In this document: one piece after another, positions 1-5,335 of the stretch
Numbering within the stretch: position 1 is the first letter of the stretch
How the letters are laid out: each line of letters begins with the position of its first letter
DNA from: Alphaproteobacteria bacterium
GTDB taxonomy: Bacteria > Pseudomonadota > Alphaproteobacteria > Caulobacterales > Caulobacteraceae
Direction: 5' to 3'
NCBI GenBank assembly: GCA_018895795.1
Contig: JAHINZ010000120.1
Span: 1 to 6,429 of the forward strand
Length of the DNA: 6,429 nucleotides
The notes under the pieces: generated by a model
Told to the model about the DNA's origin: nothing
Database searches by the model: none
Seen by the model: the letters and a program-made list of their open reading frames with translations, nothing else
Program-made: the position numbers and the translations under genes

Positions 1-858
1 CGGTATAGCCAGCGGAATGACCTTGGCGCCGTCCCACAGACTATAGTCGGTGTGGAAGAAGTCGGTGGCGCGCTCGATCAGCACCACGCGATGGCCGTCG
101 GCGTCGCGCAGCACATTGGGCCGGGCCGAGACGTCCCCAGTCTGGCCGCGGAACACCTCGACGGCGTCGCTCAGGGCCTGGCCGCGCTTCAGCGTCTTGA
201 TGATCATGCCGTAGCCACTGTCGGTGGTGGTGCCGGGACCCCAGTCGCGGGTCATGATCAGGGTGTCGGGGTCCAGCCACTCGGTGTTCTGCTTGCCTTC
301 GGGCAGGCTGAAGCCGCCCCCAGTGGCGGGATCGACGAAGCTCTTGGTGGTCAGGTCGAACTCGCGGACCGTCACGGCGTCCTTGCCGCCGTTCGACAGG
401 TTCAGCAGGCAGCGGTCATGGGTCTTGGGCCGGCAGTCGGCGCCCTTCCAGATCCAGTTCTTGCCCTCGGCCTTGGCCAGGGCGTCGAGATCCAGGACGG
501 TTTCCCACTCCGGCGTCGCGGTCTTGTAGGAGGCCAGGCTGGTGCGCCGCCAGATCCCGCGCACATGGGTTTCGTCCTGCCAGAAGTTGAACACGCTGGT
601 CCCGATGAAGTTGGGCGCGGCGATGCGATCCTTGGCCGACAGGATCTTCAGCGCGTCGGCCTGCAGGCCGGCGAAGCGCGGATCGCCCGACAGGATCGGC
701 AGGGTCCTGTCGTTCTGGGCCTTCACCCAGGCCAGGGAGTCGGGGCTTTCGACGACTTCCAAGGCCAGGTGGGGATCGCTCTCCTGAGCCAGCGCGGCGC
801 CGTGGGAGAGCAGGGTCAGGGCCAGGGCCCCGGCGGAACAGGTGCGAAGCAGGATCAT
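1..858 (-). CDS. Secreted prolyl oligopeptidase family (S9A) serine peptidase, N-terminal part
   Basis: The gene reads leftward from an ATG at 858-856 and stays open for 286 codons to the window edge, so the C-terminus is missing. Residues 1-24 form a Sec signal peptide: a short start with Arg5, a hydrophobic run rich in Leu and Ala, and an ALA-type cleavage site before Gln25, so the product is probably periplasmic or exported. The mature part resembles the N-terminal seven-bladed propeller domain of S9A peptidases (PF02897): an early SLAWVKAQN segment, NFWQDE, RGIWRRTSLASY, WETVLDLDALAKAEGKNW and a later TDSGYGM stretch. The catalytic Ser/Asp/His domain lies outside the window, so activity cannot be judged. 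These enzymes cut short proline-containing peptides; the substrate here is unknown. No Shine-Dalgarno precedes the start. An AT-rich stretch at 901-917 could hold its -10 box, but no convincing -35 was found. It is divergent from dapF. Confidence 0.9.
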   Translation of the reverse strand, partial: MILLRTCSAGALALTLLSHGAALAQESDPHLALEVVESPDSLAWVKAQNDRTLPILSGDPRFAGLQADALKILSAKDRIAAPNFIGTSVFNFWQDETHVRGIWRRTSLASYKTATPEWETVLDLDALAKAEGKNWIWKGADCRPKTHDRCLLNLSNGGKDAVTVREFDLTTKSFVDPATGGGFSLPEGKQNTEWLDPDTLIMTRDWGPGTTTDSGYGMIIKTLKRGQALSDAVEVFRGQTGDVSARPNVLRDADGHRVVLIERATDFFHTDYSLWDGAKVIPLAIP

Positions 859-952
859 GGGGTGGGACGGTAACCGACAATCGTCTCGACGCCAGAAGGT
901 TACGGATAAATTATGTCGCTGAGCGGAGAGGGTCTCCAGGCCCATTTCCATT

Positions 953-1081
953 CCGCTCTCCCCGGCGAAAGCCGGGGCCCAGATCGAACCCCCGGGAGCC
1001 CCGGGCTACGCGCAGTCGAAGGCGCGTCAATCCAAACCGCCGGGGATGAATCTGGGCCCCGGCTTTCGCCGGGGAGAGCGG
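953..1081. repeat. 129-bp intergenic element with perfect 32-bp inverted arms (REP/BIME- or CIR-like)
   Basis: The left arm 953-984 and right arm 1050-1081 are exact reverse complements over 32 bases. Each arm contains its own hairpin, a 7-bp stem CCCCGGC/GCCGGGG around a 4-base loop: GAAA at 967-970 in the left arm and TTTC at 1064-1067 in the right. The 65-bp spacer holds a further dyad, CCCGGG-AGC-CCCGGG (991-1005), and a stem ACGCGC/GCGCGT (1008-1013 with 1022-1027). A GANTC site (GAATC) lies at 1048-1052, at the inner edge of the right arm. Paired inverted palindromes fit REP/BIME elements. Long intergenic repeats associated with CcrM methylation sites are described in Caulobacter and relatives, and this may be one; membership is inferred. 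No transposase and no clear target duplication are visible. It sits between divergent genes and does not overlap the dapF promoter. Confidence 0.85.
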
Positions 1082-1103
1082 GGAAGGGAAAGGATCGCAT
1101 CCT

Positions 1104-1132
1104 CTGACTTGGCGCGACTTTTCCACTATATA
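1104..1132 (+). promoter_or_regulatory. Probable housekeeping promoter of dapF
   Basis: CTGACTT at 1104-1110 resembles the Caulobacter -35 consensus TTGaCgS. After 14 bases, ACTATATA at 1125-1132 resembles the -10 consensus GCTANAWC, matching C, T, A, A and W. In sigma-70 terms this is CTGACT, 17 bp, TATATA. The -10 ends six bases before the dapF ATG, so transcription would start at or next to the A of the start codon and the mRNA would be leaderless. This fits the lack of any Shine-Dalgarno sequence. The prediction rests on sequence match and geometry only. Confidence 0.55.
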
Positions 1133-1138
1133 GCCGCC

Positions 1139-1993
1139 ATGAGCCGCAGCTTCCTCAAGATGAACGGCCTCGGCAACGACTTCGTCGTGATCGAGACCGC
1201 CACCCAGGCCTTCAACCCGACGGCGGAGGACATCCGCGCCATCGCCAAGCGGGGTGACGGCGGGATCGGCTGCGACCAGGTGATCGCCATCGACCCGCCG
1301 CGCGCGCCGGGTGCTTCGGCCTATGTGCGGTTCTGGAATTCGGACGGCGACGAGATCGGCGCCTGCGGCAACGGCACGCGCTGCGTGGCCTGGCTGCTGA
1401 TGGAGTCGGCCGGCAAGGACAGCGTCGCCTTCGACACCGCCGGTGGCCGCCTGTCGGGCCAGATGGCCGGCGACAAGCGGGTGACGGTCGATATGGGCCC
1501 TCCCGGCCTGGACTGGACCCAGATCCCGCTGGCCGAAGAGATGAACACCGAGCGGGTCGAGCTGCAGGTCGGTCCGATCGACGCGCCGCTGGTCCATACG
1601 CCCGGCTGCGTCTCGATGGGCAATCCGCATGTGGTGTTCTTCGTCGACGCCCCGGTCAGCGACGCGTTCGCCAAGGGCACGGGCAGCCTGGTCGAGCATC
1701 ACCCGCTGTTTCCGGAAGGCGTCAATGTCGGCTTCGCCCACATCGCCGCCCGCGACCACATCCATCTGAAGGTCTGGGAGCGCGGCGCGGGCCTGACCGC
1801 CGCCTGCGGCACCGGCGCCTGCGCCGCCCAGGTCGCCGCCGTACGCCGGGGTCTGACCGACCGCGTCGCCACCGTCGAATTCGAGAGCGGGTCGCTGGTC
1901 ATCGAATGGCGCGAGGCCGACGGCCACGTGATCATGACCGGTCCCGTGACCATGGACTATGCCGGCAAGCTGCCGGAGAAGGTGACCGCATGA
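1139..1993 (+). CDS. dapF: Diaminopimelate epimerase
   Basis: The product has 284 residues, close to the usual family length of about 275. It interconverts LL- and meso-diaminopimelate in the cytoplasm, supplying peptidoglycan and lysine synthesis, without PLP. The N-terminal MNGLGNDFVV and the substrate-loop stretch GIGCDQV are typical. The two catalytic cysteines of the two-base mechanism are visible: Cys76 in ACGNGTRC and Cys223 in AACGTGACA, the latter following WERGAGLT. The two homologous half-domains are complete. The ATG at 1139 is preferred: it lies six bases after the -10 box and gives a normal-length N-terminus. An in-frame ATG at 1046 would add 31 residues translated mostly from the intergenic repeat and is rejected. 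The TGA overlaps the next start as ATGA, so the downstream dehydrogenase is probably translationally coupled. Confidence 0.97.
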   Translation: MSRSFLKMNGLGNDFVVIETATQAFNPTAEDIRAIAKRGDGGIGCDQVIAIDPPRAPGASAYVRFWNSDGDEIGACGNGTRCVAWLLMESAGKDSVAFDTAGGRLSGQMAGDKRVTVDMGPPGLDWTQIPLAEEMNTERVELQVGPIDAPLVHTPGCVSMGNPHVVFFVDAPVSDAFAKGTGSLVEHHPLFPEGVNVGFAHIAARDHIHLKVWERGAGLTAACGTGACAAQVAAVRRGLTDRVATVEFESGSLVIEWREADGHVIMTGPVTMDYAGKLPEKVTA

Positions 1994-2814
1994 GCCTCCA
2001 TCCCGCCCTCGCTGCCGGAAACACGGCCGTGATCACCGGCGCCGCCGACGGCATCGGCCTGGCCGCCGCGAAGATCTTTCGCGAGCTGGGCCTCAATGTG
2101 GTGATGGCCGACGTTACCGGCCGCAAGCTCAAGCAAGAGGCCGAGGCCATCGGCGCGATCGCCGTGCCCACCGACGTCGCCGATCGCGCGGCGGTCGAGG
2201 CCCTGAAGGCCGTCGCCCTGGAGAAGTTCGGCGCGGTCGACGTGCTGATGAACAATGCCGGCGTCGGCGGCGGTGGCGACGCCTTCGCGGGCGACGACGC
2301 CTGGTCGCGCATCCTCGACGTCAATCTGTGGGGCGTGATCAACGGCGTGCAGATCTTCGGCGAAGAGATGGCGCTGAGCGGTCGTCCCGGCCTGATCATC
2401 AATACCGGCTCCAAGCAGGGCATCACCCAACCGCCGGGCGACACGGCCTATAATGTCTCCAAGTCGGCGGTGAAGGCCCTGACCGAAGGCCTGGCCCACA
2501 CGTTGCGCCAGACCGAGGACTGCCAGGTCACCGCCCACCTGCTGATCCCCGGCTATACCTTCACCGGCATGACCAAGCGCGGTCCGGGCCCCAAGCCCGA
2601 CGCGGCCTGGACGCCCGAGCAGGTGGTGCACTTCATGCTGGCCCGCATCGAGGCCGGCGATTTTTACATCCTGTGCCCCGACAACGACGTCACCCGCGCG
2701 GTTGACGAGAAGCGCATGGCCTGGGCCATCGGCGACATCATCGAAAACCGTCCGGCCCTGTCGCGCTGGCATCCCGACTGGAAGGACGCCTTCGCGGCGT
2801 TTGTAGAGTCGTGA
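1990..2814 (+). CDS. Short-chain dehydrogenase/reductase (classical SDR)
   Basis: The 274-residue product is a complete classical SDR, an NAD(P)-dependent oxidoreductase with a Rossmann fold, probably cytoplasmic. Visible motifs are the cofactor glycine motif TGAADGIG (16-23), NNAG (88-91), and the catalytic set Ser141 in NTGSKQG, Tyr154 and Lys158 in AYNVSKSAVKAL. The Ser-Tyr spacing of 13 is normal for the family. Asp44 of VVMADV, at the end of the second beta strand, suggests a preference for NAD(H); this is inference. The substrate cannot be told from the sequence. The ATG overlaps the dapF stop (ATGA), with AGAAGG at 1977-1982 as a plausible ribosome binding site seven bases upstream; earlier in-frame starts would run back into dapF. 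The TGA overlaps the mtaB start as GTGA. Its position between dapF and mtaB implies co-expression but does not reveal a role in either pathway. Confidence 0.93.
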   Translation: MSLHPALAAGNTAVITGAADGIGLAAAKIFRELGLNVVMADVTGRKLKQEAEAIGAIAVPTDVADRAAVEALKAVALEKFGAVDVLMNNAGVGGGGDAFAGDDAWSRILDVNLWGVINGVQIFGEEMALSGRPGLIINTGSKQGITQPPGDTAYNVSKSAVKALTEGLAHTLRQTEDCQVTAHLLIPGYTFTGMTKRGPGPKPDAAWTPEQVVHFMLARIEAGDFYILCPDNDVTRAVDEKRMAWAIGDIIENRPALSRWHPDWKDAFAAFVES

Positions 2815-4154
2815 CGACCTACACCGTCATCAAGGCCGCGCCGAAGCCCAAGCCCGCGATCGGCGAGGAAGGCGGACCGGCCGTCGTTTCGTCCGGCCCC
2901 AACGGCGTCGATGTCGTCACCTTCGGCTGCCGGCTGAACGCCTATGAGTCCGAGGCCATCCGCGCGCGCGCCGCCGCCGACGGCTTGCAGGACGCGGTGG
3001 TGTTCAACACCTGCGCCGTCACCAACGAGGCCGTGCGCCAGGCCCGCCAGGCGATCCGCAAGGCGCGGCGCGAGCGGCCCGACGCCCGGCTGATCGTCAC
3101 CGGCTGCGCCGCCCAGATCGACCCCGCCGCCTTCGCCGCCATGCCGGAAGTGGATCTGGTGCTGGGCAATGCCGAAAAGGCCGCGCCCGGCGCCCTGCTC
3201 GACACCTCCACCCGGGTGCGGGTCAATGACATCATGTCGATCAAGGAGACCGCCGGTCACCTGATCTCCGGCCTCAAGGACCGCGCCCGGGCCTATGTCG
3301 AGGTCCAGAACGGCTGCGACCACCGCTGCACCTTCTGCATCATCCCGTTCGGACGCGGCAATTCCCGCTCGGCCCCGGCCGGCGAGGTGGTCGAGCAGAT
3401 CCGCCGCCTGGCCGCCGAGGGCTATAATGAGGTGGTGCTGACCGGGGTCGACGTCACTTCCTGGGGAACCGACCTGCCGGGCCTGCCGACCCTGGGCCAA
3501 CTGGTCGGCCGGATCCTCAAGCTGGTTCCCGGCCTGCCGCGCCTGCGCCTGTCGTCGATCGACGCGGCCGAGATCGATCCGGACCTGTTCAAGCTGCTGG
3601 AGACCGAGCCGCGGCTGATGCCCTATCTGCATCTGAGCCTGCAGGCCGGCGACAACATGATCCTCAAGCGGATGAAGCGCCGGCACAGCCGCGAGGACGC
3701 CCTGAAGCTGGTGGCCGAGGTGCGCCGCGTGCGTCCCGACACCGCCTTCGGCGCCGACCTGATCGCCGGCTTCCCGACCGAGAGCGACGCGGCGTTCGAG
3801 AACACCCTGAAGCTGGTCGAGGAGGCGGGCCTGGCCTTCCTGCACGTCTTCCCCTACAGCGCCCGCCCCGGCACCCCGGCCGCCCGCATGCCGCCGGTGA
3901 AGGGTCCCGTGATCAAGGATCGCGCCCGTCGCCTGCGCGAAGCGGGCCAGGCCGGGCTGGAACGCCACCTCCAACGTCAGGTCGGCCGCCTGTTGTCGGG
4001 TCTGGTCGAGCGCGACGGCGTGGCCCGGGCCGAGGACTTCACCGAGATCGCCTTCGATCCGGCCCTGGGGGGCGACCTCCCCCACGGCCAGATCGTCGCC
4101 TTCCGGGTCACGAGCCATGACGGGACGCGGGTGATCGCCGAGCGCGTCGCATGA
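2811..4154 (+). CDS. mtaB: tRNA (t6A37) methylthiotransferase MtaB, radical SAM
   Basis: The 447-residue enzyme adds a methylthio group to N6-threonylcarbamoyladenosine at position 37 of ANN-decoding tRNAs, using S-adenosylmethionine and two [4Fe-4S] clusters. The N-terminal UPF0004/MTTase domain (about 33-130) carries the auxiliary-cluster cysteines Cys40 (FGCRLN), Cys68 (NTCAVT) and Cys99 (TGCAAQ). The radical SAM motif is Cys169, Cys173 and Cys176 in NGCDHRCTFC, within a TIM-barrel domain to about residue 375. A C-terminal TRAM-like region (about 385-447) would bind tRNA. FGCRLN and the overall length favour MtaB over MiaB or RimO. The GTG at 2811 overlaps the upstream TGA (GTGA). No ATG, GTG or TTG occurs in frame between it and Cys40, so a roughly 30-residue Ala/Pro/Lys/Gly-rich leader before the usual domain start seems real. 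Translation probably relies on coupling, because only a weak GAG is seen upstream. Confidence 0.95.
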   Translation: MTTYTVIKAAPKPKPAIGEEGGPAVVSSGPNGVDVVTFGCRLNAYESEAIRARAAADGLQDAVVFNTCAVTNEAVRQARQAIRKARRERPDARLIVTGCAAQIDPAAFAAMPEVDLVLGNAEKAAPGALLDTSTRVRVNDIMSIKETAGHLISGLKDRARAYVEVQNGCDHRCTFCIIPFGRGNSRSAPAGEVVEQIRRLAAEGYNEVVLTGVDVTSWGTDLPGLPTLGQLVGRILKLVPGLPRLRLSSIDAAEIDPDLFKLLETEPRLMPYLHLSLQAGDNMILKRMKRRHSREDALKLVAEVRRVRPDTAFGADLIAGFPTESDAAFENTLKLVEEAGLAFLHVFPYSARPGTPAARMPPVKGPVIKDRARRLREAGQAGLERHLQRQVGRLLSGLVERDGVARAEDFTEIAFDPALGGDLPHGQIVAFRVTSHDGTRVIAERVA

Positions 4155-4597
4155 GCCTGAGCGGCGGCTGCCAGTGCGGCGCCGTCCGCTTCCGCGTCGA
4201 CGGCCAGTCCAATGGGCAAGGGGTGGGCCGCGCCTCGATCTGCCATTGCCGCATGTGCCAGAAGGCCTTCGCCGGGCCGTTCGGGGCGCTGGTGACCGTG
4301 AAGGTCGCCGACCTGACCTGGACGCGGGGCGCCCCGGCCCATTTCCAGAGCTCGGACCAGATCAGGCGCGGCTTCTGCGCCACCTGCGGCACGCCCCTGA
4401 CCTTCGACTGGAGCGCCGACAGGATCGACCTGGCGGTGTTCGCCTTCGATGCTCCGTCGGCGGTGGCGCCGGTCGTGCAGCTGGCCCGGGAGAGCCGGGC
4501 GCCGTGGATCGACCACGTCGCCGACCTGCCGGTGCGGCCGTCGGCGGGGCCGCCGAGCGAGATCACGTCTCGGCAACATCCGGACCGGGACACCTAA
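4151..4597 (+). CDS. GFA/CENP-V family zinc-binding protein
   Basis: The 148-residue protein belongs to the GFA (glutathione-dependent formaldehyde-activating enzyme-like, DUF636/CENP-V) fold. Expected zinc ligands are present: Cys7 and Cys9 in GGCQCGAV, Cys31, Cys33 and Cys36 in CHCRMC, and Cys76 and Cys79 in GFCATCGTPLTF. The family is broad and most members have no proven activity, so a formaldehyde or glutathione role should not be assumed. The ATG overlaps the mtaB TGA (ATGA) and it is the last gene of the coupled series beginning with dapF. The last 20 or so residues are rich in Pro, Ser and Arg and look like a variable tail. It ends 20 bases before the tandem dyads that precede the toxin gene; those dyads could also influence transcription leaving this operon. 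Confidence 0.9.
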   Translation: MSLSGGCQCGAVRFRVDGQSNGQGVGRASICHCRMCQKAFAGPFGALVTVKVADLTWTRGAPAHFQSSDQIRRGFCATCGTPLTFDWSADRIDLAVFAFDAPSAVAPVVQLARESRAPWIDHVADLPVRPSAGPPSEITSRQHPDRDT

Positions 4598-4604
4598 GGC
4601 CGAG

Positions 4605-4621
4605 GTTCCCAGTGCGGGACC
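4605..4621. promoter_or_regulatory. Upstream copy of the higBA operator-like dyad
   Basis: GTTCCC-AGTGC-GGGACC at 4605-4621 matches the downstream dyad GTTCCC-ACACA-GGGAAC (4629-4645) at 11 of 12 arm positions, with the same 5-base spacing. Centres are 24 bp apart, a little over two helical turns, so the two copies face nearly the same side of the helix. Tandem palindromes ahead of a toxin-antitoxin operon are typical antitoxin repressor sites. Binding by HigA is inferred. Confidence 0.5.
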
Positions 4622-4657
4622 CTAGCTTGTTCCCACACAGGGAACGCGCTAGGGTCC
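4617..4657. promoter_or_regulatory. 41-bp nested dyad ahead of higB, probable HigA operator
   Basis: Two sets of arms share one centre at 4637. The outer arms GGACCCTAGC (4617-4626) and GCTAGGGTCC (4648-4657) are perfect over 10 bp; the inner arms GTTCCC (4629-4634) and GGGAAC (4640-4645) are perfect over 6 bp around ACACA. Two mismatched positions separate them. The dyad ends four bases before the higB GTG and overlaps the predicted promoter, as expected for autorepression by the downstream HTH antitoxin. If transcribed by readthrough from the upstream operon, it would fold into a strong hairpin directly before the toxin start codon. It lacks a T-run, so it is not a standard intrinsic terminator. 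Confidence 0.65.
4627..4655 (+). promoter_or_regulatory. Candidate higBA promoter
   Basis: TTGTTCC at 4627-4633, 14 bases, then GCTAGGGT at 4648-4655 has the spacing of the Caulobacter housekeeping promoter (TTGaCgS, N10-14, GCTANAWC). The match is modest: TTG plus the final C in the -35, GCTA in the -10. The -10 ends six bases before the higB GTG, as at dapF, suggesting a leaderless transcript. The partial AGGG at 4651-4654 could instead act as a weak ribosome binding site on a longer message. The promoter lies inside the dyad, so a bound repressor would block it. Confidence 0.35.
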
Positions 4658-4661
4658 ACCC

Positions 4662-4955
4662 GTGAACGTGGTGGCGAAGAGAACCCTGCAGACGTTTTGG
4701 ACGGCTCATCCGAGAGCCAAGGGTCCGCTGAGCGCTTGGTACGATCACGTCAGGGCCGCTGAGTGGGCTACGCCGCAGGATATCAAGAACGACTTCCGCA
4801 GCGCCGATTTTCTCGGCGACAACCGAGTCATCTTCGACATCGGCGGCAACAATTATCGGCTGGTGGTGCGGGTTTCCTACGTCTTCAAGCTCGTTCAGGT
4901 GAAGTTCGTCGGCGGCCATGCCGACTATGACAAGATCGATCCGGAGACCGTGTAA
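4662..4955 (+). CDS. higB: HigB-type mRNA interferase toxin
   Basis: The 97-residue protein fits the HigB family (PF09907-like, RelE superfamily fold), toxins that cleave mRNA on the translating ribosome. Family-like segments are the N-terminal VVAKRTLQTFW, then TPQDIKNDF, LGDNRVIFDI (51-60), GGNNYRLVVRVSY (61-73) and the C-terminal KFVGGHADYDKID, with His86 and Tyr89 in the conserved HxxYD end. The length is normal and the gene is intact. The GTG at 4662 gives an N-terminus of the usual family form; GTG codons at 4668 and 4671 would shorten the first strand. The toxin gene precedes the antitoxin gene, the normal order for higBA. Codons such as AGA (twice), AGG, CGA and repeated GCT are uncommon in the flanking housekeeping genes and suggest acquisition by transfer. 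Confidence 0.88.
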   Translation: MNVVAKRTLQTFWTAHPRAKGPLSAWYDHVRAAEWATPQDIKNDFRSADFLGDNRVIFDIGGNNYRLVVRVSYVFKLVQVKFVGGHADYDKIDPETV

Positions 4956-5332
4956 TGGCGCAGACAATCAGCATCATCCGCGACGAGGCCGCCTACGCGG
5001 CGGCCATGGCTGAGTTTGAAGCCTATTTCGACAATGAGCCCGCCCTCGGCAGTGAAGACGGCGACCGCTTTGAGCTCCTCGGTCTGCTTTTGGCCAAGTA
5101 TGAGGAGGAACACTTCCCAATGCCGAAGACCAGTCCGGTGGAATCGATCCGCTTCGCCATGGACCGCAAGGGGCTTGGGCAGTCGGACTTGGCCGAACTT
5201 CTGGGCTCGCGATCCCGCGCCTCGGAAATTCTCAGCGGCCGTCGCGACCTGACCCTGCCGCAGATCCGGCTGCTGTCGAAGGCCTGGGGCATTCCGGTCC
5301 AGGCCTTGATCACCGAAGGCGAGCCCGCCTGA
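4955..5332 (+). CDS. higA: HigA-type antitoxin, HTH transcriptional regulator
   Basis: The 125-residue protein matches the COG5499 type of HigA. Its N-terminal helical part (about 1-60) contains AAYAAAMAEFEAYFD, GDRFELLGLLLAKYEEEHFPMP and then the PVESIRFAMD segment that leads into the HTH. The C-terminal XRE/Cro-type HTH (about 63-120) includes GQSDLAELLG, the recognition-helix region SRSRASEILSG and RRDLTLPQIRLLSKAWGIP. In this family the protein neutralises HigB and represses its own operon by binding palindromes upstream, here most likely the dyads at 4605-4657. The ATG shares one base with the higB stop (TAATG), and GGAG at 4943-4946 is a usable ribosome binding site eight bases upstream, so coupled expression is expected. 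Its TGA lies only 3 bp from the stop of the opposing membrane-protein gene. Confidence 0.9.
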   Translation: MAQTISIIRDEAAYAAAMAEFEAYFDNEPALGSEDGDRFELLGLLLAKYEEEHFPMPKTSPVESIRFAMDRKGLGQSDLAELLGSRSRASEILSGRRDLTLPQIRLLSKAWGIPVQALITEGEPA

Positions 5333-5335
5333 GCC

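Noticed and set aside
52..873. 273-codon plus-strand open frame across the left end
   Set aside because: It is antisense to the S9 peptidase frame, which has a signal peptide and family motifs. The plus-strand translation is low-complexity Gly/Ala/Gln/Val without domain features, as expected from high-GC shadow frames.
1046..1138. Upstream ATG extension of dapF
   Set aside because: The extra residues (MNLGPGFRRGE...) are translated largely from the right arm of the intergenic repeat, and the start lies upstream of the likely promoter. Such repeat-derived N-termini are annotation artefacts.
1957..2772. 271-codon minus-strand open frame opposite the SDR gene
   Set aside because: Antisense shadow. 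The plus strand has an intact SDR with cofactor and catalytic motifs.
2664..4118. 484-codon minus-strand open frame opposite mtaB
   Set aside because: The length comes from GC-rich codon bias in mtaB. The translation is Gly/Ala/Asp/His-rich with no recognisable fold, while the plus frame carries all six MtaB cluster cysteines.
4605..4657. LexA/SOS box before higB
   Set aside because: An alphaproteobacterial SOS box is GTTC-N7-GTTC. The two GTTC motifs here (4605 and 4629) are 20 bases apart, and the inner palindrome reads GTTC-N9-GAAC, so the canonical box is absent. Control by HigA remains the simpler reading.
4617..4657. Intrinsic terminator of the dapF-GFA operon
   Set aside because: The dyad is strong, but the sequence after it is CACCCGTG with no T-run, and its position over the higB promoter fits an operator better. 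A minor effect on termination cannot be excluded.
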